Assembly (NCBI RefSeq): GCF_000980895.1 | Contig: NZ_LAZX01000084.1 | Coordinates: forward strand, 1 to 64,000 | Direction of reading: 5' to 3' | DNA from: Sphingomonas sp. Ag1 | GTDB taxonomy: Bacteria; Pseudomonadota; Alphaproteobacteria; Sphingomonadales; Sphingomonadaceae | Length of the DNA stretch: 64,000 nucleotides | Shown here: in pieces, positions 18,004 to 24,827 of the stretch | Position numbering within the stretch: the stretch's first letter is position 1 | Layout: each line of letters begins with the position of its first letter | Notes under the pieces: generated by a model | The model's input: only the letters and a program-made list of their open reading frames with translations | Told to the model about the DNA's origin: nothing | Database searches by the model: none | Made by a program: the position numbers and the translations under genes

Positions 18004-18833
18004 TTATGCCGTCGTCGCCATATCGAGTGCGATCACGTCCCCGCCCTCCGCGCGCAAACAGGCGAGATAAGCGGCATGATCGAGCACTTGATGGGGAAGT
18101 ACAATCCCGGCGGGGTCGGTGCCGCGCCGTCCAGCCCGGTCAGCCGCGCCAGGATCATGCTGACGCCCAATGCGGTCAGCGGCGCGGCGCCGCCCGGGTG
18201 GAACACCGCATGGCGGGTGCGCAGCGCAGCGCCGTCCGGCCCCTCCCCTGTCAGGTCGATGATGATCTCGGTCGACTTGGGCTCGCCGCGCCGGCAGGAC
18301 GAGCTGACGCCGGTGGCAATATCGAACGATATGTCGCGCGCGCCGGTTGCTGCCGCCAGCCCGGCGACGTCGATCGAGGAGAAGCCTGACGCAGCCATCA
18401 CCGTGCCATCGATCGCGCGGAAGCTGGCCTTGTTCTCGTCGTCGCGTCGCCATTAGTAACCCAGCACGATCGGCGCGGCATCGGGCCGGTTCATGTAGAT
18501 CGCCACCTCCGGTGCTATCTCGAAGATGCCGGACGATATGCCGAGATGCGGCACGCCGCGCTGGCGGGCGAAGTGCAGCCCGGCCAGCCGATCGTCCGAA
18601 TAGAAGACCGCCATGGCGCCGACCTGGCGCTTGCCCAACCCTAGATTGGGCCCGTCAGGATCAATGACGACGCCCTCAGCCCCGCCGATCTCGCGCGCAG
18701 CTGCCTCGGCCTTCGCCATGTCGCGCCCGTCGATCAGCAGCGCTGCGTCCGGATGTGCGGCGCGCAGCGCCCGCGCCGACAATTGCCCGATCGCGCCGGT
18801 GCCGCCCATGAGGAGGATGGGATCCGAAGCCAT
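18004..18833 (-). pseudogene. Broken saccharopine-dehydrogenase-like NAD(P)-binding protein gene
   Basis: The 5' part (18453-18833) reads MASDPILLMGGTGAIGQLSA, a Rossmann start with GGTGAIG. After 126 codons a TAA at 18453 interrupts, and the same frame goes on with RAIDGTVMAASGFSSID and TEIIIDLTGEGPDGAAL, which clearly belong to the same family. Near the 3' end the frame is lost again after GLYFP and resumes one base shifted as HQVLDHAAYLACLRAEGGD, ending at 18004. Two independent lesions make this a pseudogene. Intact relatives are soluble NAD(P)-dependent enzymes of unknown substrate. Confidence 0.7.
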
Positions 18834-18958
18834 AGGTGTCCTCGCCGCTGTTGCTTTTGTTGCTTTTCGGTTGAACCCGGCAGGCGCGGTCGCGCTCCCG
18901 CGCGCATGGCCGAACGTCGACGATCCGGCCGTGGCATCCGACGGATGTTCGGCATGGT

Positions 18959-18982
18959 GACATGTCGAGAGTGCGACGTGTC
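18959..18982. repeat. Dispersed palindrome family, copy 5
   Basis: GACATGTCGAGAGTGCGACG followed by TGTC, upstream of the broken dehydrogenase gene and in the same form as copy 3. It lies where a promoter for that gene would be. Confidence 0.6.
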
Positions 18983-19074
18983 ACTGTGCACCGATTATGC
19001 GCCCCCCCTGCCCTCGACAGCGGCGCTGCATCTTTGGCGCCGCTACATCTGTGGATGGGGGCAAGCTAGTGGGA

Positions 19075-19248
19075 TCAGCCGCTCTTGGGCATTCCGGCCG
19101 TTGCGGCGATGACGGCACGATCGTCGCGCTCGGTCGCCAGCGGCTGGTAGGACCAGCCGTCAAATAGCATGCGCTGCGGCGCCGGGCGGTCGCGCTCGGG
19201 CAACGGGACGGCATCAAAGAAGGGGTCGAATCCTGGATCGTTACGCAT
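19075..19248 (-). CDS. Small hypothetical protein (57 aa)
   Basis: A short gene with a good ribosome site (GGGAGG about seven bases before the ATG at 19248). The product starts MRNDPGFDPFFDAVPLPERD and contains the central block MLFDGWSYQPLATERDDRAV. It is acidic and probably soluble, with no signal peptide. The aromatic-rich middle and good codon bias argue for a real gene. I do not recognise a family. Confidence 0.5.
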   Translation of the reverse strand: MRNDPGFDPFFDAVPLPERDRPAPQRMLFDGWSYQPLATERDDRAVIAATAGMPKSG

Positions 19249-19326
19249 ACAAACCTCCCGCCGCGGTGCATAACCTCGGCAATTGCTTATTGCGCCCGCG
19301 TTTCCTTACGCCGTGTCGCTGGCGCG

Positions 19327-19480
19327 TCAAGCTGTGACTAGCATGGGCGCGGGGGTGCGCAGCAGTTTGGAGATCTCACCTTCGCTGCGGCCAAGGCGGG
19401 CGCCGATCTGTTACAGGGTTAACCCTTGGGATCGCAGTTGCTGGGCACGATAAGCCATTTCCTGTCGTTCAGTCGCATCG
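19327..19480 (-). pseudogene. Remnant of a helix-turn-helix protein gene
   Basis: The minus strand reads RAQQLRSQGLTL, a TAA stop, then QIGARLGRSEGEISKLLRTP. Together this is a typical helix-turn-helix (G-x-T-x-x-QIGARLGRSEGEISKLL). The stop sits where a glutamine codon would be expected. Another stop lies just upstream, so only about 50 codons remain. It may derive from a resolvase-like or regulatory protein. Confidence 0.4.
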
Positions 19481-19558
19481 CGCGCGCTTAGGCGTGTTGG
19501 GCCGCGTCAGCCAGAACAACAGTGCCGCGCGTGTCCCGAAATGGCTAACGCTGCCATC

Positions 19559-19584
19559 CGACGTGTCGACATTTAGACACGTCG
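19559..19584. repeat. Dispersed palindrome family, copy 6 (perfect inverted repeat before repA)
   Basis: CGACGTGTC and GACACGTCG pair perfectly over an 8-base spacer that begins GACA. It lies about 45 bp upstream of the repA operator. The arms are a diverged form of the ACATGTCGACATGT half-site. Confidence 0.6.
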
Positions 19585-19629
19585 GCGTTTCGGGCGCCGC
19601 AGTCCACTGCCGAAAGCACCTTGTAGGAA

Positions 19630-19725
19630 TTCCTACTCGAAAGCACGAATCCAACAGCCATTCACCGCCTATTCCCCTCATATCACCCGCGATGCCTCCC
19701 CAAAGTTCGTGCTTTCGAGTAGGAA
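19630..19725. promoter_or_regulatory. repA operator: two inverted iteron copies
   Basis: TTCCTACTCGAAAGCACGAA at 19630-19649 is repeated in inverted orientation at 19706-19725. The second copy overlaps the region just before the repA ATG, including its ribosome site. The same 16-base core (TACTCGAAAGCACGAA) makes up the direct iterons after repA. Inverted copies at the promoter are the usual way RepA proteins repress their own gene. Confidence 0.8.
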
Positions 19726-19732
19726 ATCCAAC

Positions 19733-20689
19733 ATGAGCCGCCCACCGTCCGGATCGCCGCAGAAACCCGCTTCGAAAACCCTCGCGGCGCGCCGCAGGGA
19801 CATCCCGCAGCGCGACCTGTTCCAGCTCGATAGCCCGCTGATTGGCGAGATCCGTGGCGAGCGCTCGCTGATGGCGTTCCCCTTCTTTGCGCTCGCCAAG
19901 AGCGCTTGGATGAAGCCACTCGCCTATCATCACGGCCCGGTTTCGATCGAGGTGCGCCCGTCGTCCAACGGCGTGGCGACGATCTACGACAAGGAGATCG
20001 TGCTTTATATCGCCAGCCTGATGGCCGCGAAGCTCGAGGCGGGCGACCAAGTCGCGCAGGATTTCGTCTTCACCGCGCACGACCTGTTCACCGCGACCGG
20101 CTCGAACCATTCGGCACGCTCCTATCAGCGATTGTCCGAGGCGCTCGAGCGGCTGCAGGGCACGCAGATTAAGACCAATATCGAGGCCGGCGGGGAAGGG
20201 GAGGAGGGCTTCTTCTCGTGGCTGTCCGAGGCGCGGCTGCATTATTCCAAGACGCGCACCGGCGAGAAGCGGCTGAAGGCGGTCAAGGTCCGGCTGTGCG
20301 ACTGGCTGTACCGTGCGATCCTGCGCGATCGCCAGGTGCTCGATTATGCCGCCACCTATTTCCAGCTCGGCCCGATCGAGCGGCGCATCTATGAGGTGGC
20401 GCGCGCTACGGCGCCCGACGCCGAAGGGGAGCGGCTGGAGGTCGACCTTGCGACCTTCCGGCTGCAGATCGGCTATCAGAACCCGCTGCCCAATTTTCGC
20501 GCGGCGCTGAAGCAGATCGCGGGCACGGACATCATCCCCGATTACGATCTCGCGCTGGTCGAGGGCGAAGCACCGGGCGATGGCGAGGGCGAAAGCAAGG
20601 GCCGCGGGCGCAAGGCGGCCCTCGTCAATGTGGTGATCACCCGTCGTGCAGCGCAGCTCGCGAACGAATCAGACGAATCACCTGTCTGA
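19733..20689 (+). CDS. repA: Replication initiator protein RepA
   Basis: A 318-residue replication initiator of the RPA / replication initiator protein A family, recognised from RDLFQLDSPLIGEIRGERSL, FFALAKSAW, the IYDKEIVLYIASLM block and RIYEVARATAPDAEGERLE. It has winged-helix-type DNA-binding domains and would bind the iterons at 20723-20837 to open the origin. I choose the ATG at 19733; a GTG at 19709 lies inside the inverted iteron and is unlikely. The C-terminus is charged (EGEAPGDGEGESKGRGRK). Operator, gene and iterons together form a self-contained basic replicon. Confidence 0.9.
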   Translation: MSRPPSGSPQKPASKTLAARRRDIPQRDLFQLDSPLIGEIRGERSLMAFPFFALAKSAWMKPLAYHHGPVSIEVRPSSNGVATIYDKEIVLYIASLMAAKLEAGDQVAQDFVFTAHDLFTATGSNHSARSYQRLSEALERLQGTQIKTNIEAGGEGEEGFFSWLSEARLHYSKTRTGEKRLKAVKVRLCDWLYRAILRDRQVLDYAATYFQLGPIERRIYEVARATAPDAEGERLEVDLATFRLQIGYQNPLPNFRAALKQIAGTDIIPDYDLALVEGEAPGDGEGESKGRGRKAALVNVVITRRAAQLANESDESPV

Positions 20690-20722
20690 TCGTCCGTGAC
20701 GACCGCCCAAGATGCGGCGTAA

Positions 20723-20837
20723 TTCATACTCGAAAGCACGAAGTATTGGCGTAATTCATACTCGAAAGCACGAATAGAAGCGCCAGTTGATACTCGAAAG
20801 CACGAACTTTTCGGCATTTCATACTCGAAAGCACGAA
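20723..20837. repeat. oriV iterons: four direct repeats
   Basis: Four copies of TTCATACTCGAAAGCACGAA start at 20723, 20755, 20787 and 20818; the third has TTG instead of TTC. Spacing is 32, 32 and 31 bp, about three helical turns, so all sites face the same side of the DNA. They lie directly after repA and share their core with the repA operator. This is the predicted RepA-dependent origin. Confidence 0.88.
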
Positions 20838-20880
20838 CCGTAACGCCTTCCGATGTTGGATTTAACCTGCAACAAGAAGG

Positions 20881-20904
20881 TCGATGTGTCGGCATGGGGT
20901 CGGC
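20881..20904. repeat. Dispersed palindrome family, copy 7 (degenerate)
   Basis: TCGATGTGTCGGCATGGGGT followed by CGGC, just beyond the iterons. A diverged copy of the form seen at 17968. Confidence 0.4.
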
Positions 20905-20941
20905 GCTTAGCGAGAAACCGGCCGTGACCACATAAAGGAAA

Positions 20942-20961
20942 GCCCGGCACGAAGGCCGGGC
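20942..20961. terminator. Short hairpin between origin and HTH gene
   Basis: GCCCGGC and GCCGGGC pair over a 6-base loop. On the minus strand the hairpin is followed by TTTCCTTT. It could insulate the origin from transcription; strength is uncertain. Confidence 0.4.
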
Positions 20962-21117
20962 ATCCCAAGGGAGTTGTGAAGCGACGTCGCCAAACGTCGA
21001 TCCGAGGTACATTCAACGCCTCTCTTCATATCCCCGAACCAGCACCGGTTCAAGGATGCGCGTTTCGCGCCACGCCCTTTTTTTGTCTCCAGTCCCGGCC
21101 CTTGAGGGGGAAGGAAG

Positions 21118-21999
21118 ATGACGGTGTTCGCCTTGGGCGAAGCGACGGCGATGGCGCTTGCGCGGTGTCGCATCCATGATGGCGTGCGCGTGCGCCCGCC
21201 CGCCAAGAGTGGTGCGCCGCACCGCACCGGCGCGCCGATCCGCCGCGACAGCATCGAGGCGGGCACGTTCGAGGAGCATTTCTTCGCCGTCCCCGCCAAG
21301 GGGGAAACCGACCGCCTCCTGCGCATGGCGCGCGCCGCGCTCGACGCCGGGCGGCGCCTGAAGCGCGCGGTGCGCAGCGAGGGCTTGGTGCTTTCGCCGG
21401 CGGAGGCGGCGCTCACCGGCCTCACCGCCGGCGCGATCCGCGTGTTCGAGGAGCTCTGCACGCTGGCACGGCTCAACAGGGGGCGCGTCTTTCCGACCTA
21501 TGACCGGCTCGCTGCGGCGACCGCGCTCGGCCGAGCGACCGTCGCGCGGGCGCTGCGGGCGCTCGAGCTGGCGGGCTTCCTGGTCCGCCAGCGTCGCTTC
21601 AAGCGTGTGGCGCAGGACGGAGAGGAGGGGCCACGCTATGCCCAGACCTCCAACGCCTACCGCCCGCTGCTCCCGGCGCGCCTGCTGCCGCACCTGCCGC
21701 GCTGGCTGTCCTCCGCGCCGCTCCCCGCCGATGTCGTACAGCGCCAGGAGGATCGCACGGCGGATGTTGCCGCGATGCACGACAGCCTGTCCTGCCGAGA
21801 ATTGGCGGAAACCCTGGTGGGAGGATCGCTCGGCCGCGCTCTCGCCAAGCTGGGGGCCCAGATCGATCGACGCCGCGACAGTGACGATCCATGTGAGTCT
21901 CAAAACAATCCACAACCGCTACTAAATTCCATTTGTTCAAGGAAAAGCGGCCTCGGCCTAACCGACCGACACATCAAGCCTGACGGCCTACCCCGCTGA
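21118..21999 (+). CDS. Helix-turn-helix domain protein near the origin
   Basis: A 293-residue protein with an AAGGAAG ribosome site. Residues about 100-165 form a winged helix (LTAGAIRVFEELCTLARLNR, PTYDRLAAATALGRATVARA, then LRALELAGFLVRQRRFKRV), as in GntR/RepC-like DNA-binding proteins. The N-terminal part contains an RDSIEAGTFEEHFF motif. Proteins of this type lie beside repA on sphingomonad plasmids (from memory) and are presumed to act in replication or copy control. The C-terminal 60 residues are low in recognisable motifs. No enzymatic residues are visible. Confidence 0.65.
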   Translation: MTVFALGEATAMALARCRIHDGVRVRPPAKSGAPHRTGAPIRRDSIEAGTFEEHFFAVPAKGETDRLLRMARAALDAGRRLKRAVRSEGLVLSPAEAALTGLTAGAIRVFEELCTLARLNRGRVFPTYDRLAAATALGRATVARALRALELAGFLVRQRRFKRVAQDGEEGPRYAQTSNAYRPLLPARLLPHLPRWLSSAPLPADVVQRQEDRTADVAAMHDSLSCRELAETLVGGSLGRALAKLGAQIDRRRDSDDPCESQNNPQPLLNSICSRKSGLGLTDRHIKPDGLPR

Positions 22000-22559
22000 A
22001 CCCAAAAGATTCCCACCAGATTGTGAAACCGCAACAACTGCCGAAGCGCCGGCTACGCCGTCGCAATGCTCCCTAACGGGATCAAGCGGTTGCCAACGCA
22101 TTTCCGCTCGAACCGGATACATGGGGTGCCTGTCGGACAATCGACGTGTCGATAGGTCGGCGCGTCGACGATGCGACAACGCATGGCATCAACATGCGTT
22201 GTCCGTTGCGCTTTGCCATCACGCCGCCATGGCATGACTTGCCGAATTGATCGTGGAGGGCTTCTGGCAGGGCGGCCGAGACCGCTATCGCAAATAGAGC
22301 TTCCCCGCCGCGGGTGCGGTGTTGTTCAGCCCGCTCACCACTGGTGGATTGCTGTTGCGGCTGGTCCTGGGCTGATGCGCGTCAGCGCTCCGCGCCGGCC
22401 TCGCCGATCTCGCGGCATCATAGGCTTCTTGCAGCAGCGCGCCGACCAGCGGCGGATCCCGCGTCATCGGCAATCTGCAGTGCGCTGGCGACCAGGTCGG
22501 CGCATCCGGCCAGCAGTTCCGCTTGCTCGATCATCGATTCCGCGCGAGCCCAGGCTGCC
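22000..22559. other. Intergenic region with palindromes before the winged-helix gene
   Basis: Apart from the palindromes at 22141-22203 no convincing gene was found. A minus-strand frame at 22418-22609 reads plausibly helical protein sequence (AAAMAAWARAESMIEQAELL) but lacks a ribosome site and overlaps the next gene; I do not call it. Confidence 0.4.
22141..22203. repeat. Dispersed palindrome family, copy 8, joined to a perfect 11-bp inverted repeat
   Basis: Two diverged units (ACGTGTCGATAGGTCGGCG and GCGTCGACGATGCGAC) run into GACAACGCATG, a 7-base spacer and CATGCGTTGTC, a perfect 11-bp inverted repeat at 22175-22203. This is the most elaborate copy and lies in the largest gap between the origin and parA. 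Confidence 0.65.
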
Positions 22560-23075
22560 ATGGCAGCGGCGCAGTCCGACATCGCCGATCCGGCGCTTGT
22601 TTCCGGCACGAGTTGGAACGTGCTGCTCCAGGTCTATATCGCCGAAGGGGAGGGGCGATCCGTCAGCGTCGCGTGGTTGGCCGAGCATCTGAAGCTCTCC
22701 CATGTGACCAGTCAGCGCTGGATCAACGCGCTACTGGCGGCCGACGTGCTGGAGGTGGAGATCCGCAACCTCGCGCCCGACACGGTCAAATGCTATCGCC
22801 TGACGTCAGCGACCATGCACCGCGTCGAGGAATATCTCGCCAAATTCTCGGGCTATTCGGCCAGCCATCGCGCACGCCTGACGAGCGAGCCACGACGTTC
22901 CGACACATCAACATGTCGACATGTATCCGACAGTCAGGCCGACAAACGCGAAGACCAGTTGTCACTCGCGACTACGCGAGTGGGAGGCGCTCTATTCCGC
23001 AGCAACGCGGAACCGAACGACTCGGGTACCCTAGAGCAACGGCACGGCGATCGCCACGTCGTCGCCGGCCCTTAG
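22560..23075 (+). CDS. Winged-helix (MarR-like) DNA-binding protein
   Basis: I use the ATG at 22560 (171 residues), because upstream sequence in this frame has poor codon character. The core GTSWNVLLQVYIAEGEGRSV, VAWLAEHLKLSHVTSQRWIN and ALLAADVLEVEI is a winged helix of the MarR type, followed by the wing (KCYRLTSATMHRVEEYLAKF). Proteins like this are often encoded just ahead of parA on sphingomonad plasmids (from memory). The C-terminal coding sequence contains a perfect ACATGTCGACATGT at 22911-22924, so the gene's tail may double as a binding site. It may regulate the partition genes. Confidence 0.6.
   Translation: MAAAQSDIADPALVSGTSWNVLLQVYIAEGEGRSVSVAWLAEHLKLSHVTSQRWINALLAADVLEVEIRNLAPDTVKCYRLTSATMHRVEEYLAKFSGYSASHRARLTSEPRRSDTSTCRHVSDSQADKREDQLSLATTRVGGALFRSNAEPNDSGTLEQRHGDRHVVAGP
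22911..22924. repeat. Perfect palindrome ACATGTCGACATGT inside the winged-helix gene
   Basis: A 14-bp perfect palindrome identical to the one before parA at 23133, located 220 bp upstream of it. Confidence 0.7.
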
Positions 23076-23132
23076 GCGGTGATCGCCAGCGCGTGCGAAC
23101 TCGATTTGTACGATTTACTACTCGACAACCGC

Positions 23133-23146
23133 ACATGTCGACATGT
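23133..23146. promoter_or_regulatory. Perfect palindrome ACATGTCGACATGT just before parA
   Basis: A 14-bp perfect palindrome ending 12 bp before the parA start codon. This is where an operator or centromere site of a type Ib partition system would be expected. No clear ribosome site separates it from the ATG, so binding would also block translation or transcription of parA. Confidence 0.6.
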
Positions 23147-23158
23147 AACGCCGTCGCC

Positions 23159-23812
23159 ATGCCGACAGTTGCGATCATCAGCCAGAAGGGCGGGGCGGGG
23201 AAAACCACGCTGGCGCTTAACCTCGCCGTCATCGCGCAGGAGGCCGGCCGCGTGTCGCTGATCATCGACGCCGATCCGCAGGCTACTGCCAGCCAGTGGG
23301 CCGCTTGGCGGCAGGATCAGCCGCCCGAGGTGATCGACAGCCCCCCGCCGCGCCTCGCCGCCAAAGTGGCGGCTGCTGAGGGGCAAGGGGCGGATTTGAT
23401 CGTGATCGACACGCCCCCCCATGCCGACAGCGCCGCGCGCGCAGCGGTGGAGGTAGCCGATCTCGTCCTGATCCCGTGCCGCCCCAGCGCGTTTGATCTT
23501 GCCGCAATCCAGACCACGGCGAAGCTCGTTCAGCTGCTGCGCAAACCCGCGTTCGTGGTCTTCACCGCCGGCCCGCCCAACGCGCCGCGGGTATACCAGG
23601 AGGCTGGCGAGCTGGTCGACAGCTACGGCATCCCGCCATGCCCGGTGATCCTCCCCGATCGCGCCGCCTATCGCCACGCCTCGGCCGTGGGACGCACCGT
23701 CACTGAGACCGAACCCGCTGGCCGCGCCGCGGACGAGATACGCGAGCTTTACAAATGGACATGTCGACAGCTCGATCTGCCGGCACCGCGTTATCGAAAG
23801 GCCGCCCGATGA
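23159..23812 (+). CDS. parA: ParA-type partition ATPase
   Basis: A 217-residue ParA/MinD-family ATPase. The deviant Walker A KGGAGKTT is at residues 10-17 (signature Lys10, Lys16), switch I IDADPQATASQW at about 36-47, and Walker B VIDTPPHAD at about 82-90. There is no N-terminal DNA-binding domain, so it is of the small type Ib class, which pairs with ribbon-helix-helix partners. The start at 23159 is the first ATG before the Walker motif. Its stop overlaps the start of the next gene (ATGA). It would move or position replicon copies on the nucleoid. A copy of the GACATGTCGACA motif lies inside its 3' end at 23758. Confidence 0.93.
   Translation: MPTVAIISQKGGAGKTTLALNLAVIAQEAGRVSLIIDADPQATASQWAAWRQDQPPEVIDSPPPRLAAKVAAAEGQGADLIVIDTPPHADSAARAAVEVADLVLIPCRPSAFDLAAIQTTAKLVQLLRKPAFVVFTAGPPNAPRVYQEAGELVDSYGIPPCPVILPDRAAYRHASAVGRTVTETEPAGRAADEIRELYKWTCRQLDLPAPRYRKAAR
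23758..23769. repeat. Dispersed palindrome motif inside the 3' end of parA
   Basis: GACATGTCGACA, matching the dispersed family core, about 50 bp before the RHH partner gene. It could be chance within coding sequence, but it lies in the par operon. Confidence 0.4.
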
Positions 23813-24084
23813 GCCGCAAGCCCAGTTTCGCCAATCTGCGCACTGCCAGTGCCGCGCCGACGTCGTCGATATCGCCGGAAATCGCCGAAACTCCGCCGAA
23901 TAACCCTAGGAATCGCCCGGAAAGCCGCGTCGGCCGCAAACAGATCGCCGGCTTTTTCACCCCCGAGATGAGCTTCGCGATGCACATGCTCGCCCGCCGC
24001 CAAGGAAGGAGCCTCCAGGCCCTGATGGCCGAAGCGTTCAATGACGTGCTGCGCAAGCACGGCGAAAGCCCGATGGGCGAGTGA
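23809..24084 (+). CDS. Ribbon-helix-helix partition partner (ParB-like / ParG-like)
   Basis: A 91-residue protein translationally coupled to parA. The N-terminal ~45 residues are disordered and rich in Pro, Ser and Arg. The C-terminal part reads VGRKQIAGFFTPEMSFAMHM, then LARRQGRSLQALMAEAFNDV and LRKHGES. This fits a ribbon (about residues 44-51) followed by two helices of an RHH DNA-binding dimer. In type Ib systems such proteins bind the centromere and repress the operon. That makes it the best candidate to bind the ACATGTCGACATGT palindromes. Binding specificity cannot be read from sequence. Confidence 0.75.
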   Translation: MSRKPSFANLRTASAAPTSSISPEIAETPPNNPRNRPESRVGRKQIAGFFTPEMSFAMHMLARRQGRSLQALMAEAFNDVLRKHGESPMGE

Positions 24085-24164
24085 TTATTCCTGTCGGCGA
24101 TCATGGCTGGTATCGGCGCCATGCCTTTCAATCAGCAGGCGCTTGAATAAGAAGGAATCTTCTG

Positions 24165-24827
24165 GTGAAGGAACATGGCCGTCTGATCTTGGCCGGCGGC
24201 GGCGGCTTTGGTCGCGAACTCGCTTCTTGGGCAGATCATTGCACTGCCGCAGGCAGTCTCCCTCCCTTGTTCGGGTTCGTCGACGACCGACCCGAGACGA
24301 TGGCCGAGCATGACACGCCGTGGCTCGGCCGCTTCGACGACTTTCGCGTACTGCCCGATGACAGATTTCTGGTGGCGGTGGGCAATCCGGCAACCAAGGT
24401 ACGCATGGTGCAATCGCTACGCGAGCGAGGCGGACACTTCGTATCTTTGATCCATCCGAGCGTTGTGCTCGGCCGCAACCATCGTCATGGCGAGGGCGTG
24501 ATAATGGCGCCCTTTTCCATGAACACGTCCGATACTGCACTCGGCGATTTCGTCACGATCCTGTCGTTCTCGGGATTGGGCCACGATGCATCAGCCGGTG
24601 ATTTCACGACCATCAGTTCGCATGTCGACGTAATGGGCGGAGCGACGTTGGGGAAGCGCGTGATGGTCGGCTCGGGCGCCCGCATCATGCCCAACGTCCA
24701 TGTGGGTGACGATGCGCGGATCGGCGCCGGGGCGTTGGTGTTGCGCCGCGTCGCCGCAGGAGCAACGATGTTTACGCCGGCGGCTAAGCGACTTCGGCTG
24801 GGAGAACCTCGTTCAGAGGCGCGCTGA
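24165..24827 (+). CDS. NeuD/PglD-family sugar O- or N-acyltransferase
   Basis: A 220-residue acyltransferase starting at GTG 24165. An N-terminal Rossmann-like part (LILAGGGGFGREL at 7-19, FGFVDD) precedes a left-handed beta-helix of hexapeptide repeats (about 95-205). The catalytic-type His is at residue 140 (LGHDASAGDF). PglD, PerB and NeuD relatives transfer acyl groups to UDP- or dTDP-4-amino sugars. With the PglF-like dehydratase and PglE/EpsN-like aminotransferase of this locus it would finish a bacillosamine-type sugar. The nearby ACP and FabH-like genes raise the chance that the donor is not simple acetyl-CoA. Its 3' end overlaps the convergent Rieske gene by 44 bp. Confidence 0.8.
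   Translation: MKEHGRLILAGGGGFGRELASWADHCTAAGSLPPLFGFVDDRPETMAEHDTPWLGRFDDFRVLPDDRFLVAVGNPATKVRMVQSLRERGGHFVSLIHPSVVLGRNHRHGEGVIMAPFSMNTSDTALGDFVTILSFSGLGHDASAGDFTTISSHVDVMGGATLGKRVMVGSGARIMPNVHVGDDARIGAGALVLRRVAAGATMFTPAAKRLRLGEPRSEAR

Noticed and set aside
20723..20837. Regularly spaced direct repeats considered as a CRISPR array
   Set aside because: Only four copies of a 20-bp unit with 11-12-bp spacers that vary little; same core at the repA promoter, so they are iterons.
22418..22609. Minus-strand frame with plausible helical protein sequence
   Set aside because: No ribosome site, overlaps the start of the winged-helix gene, and ends out of frame with a second similar-looking piece; at most a relic.
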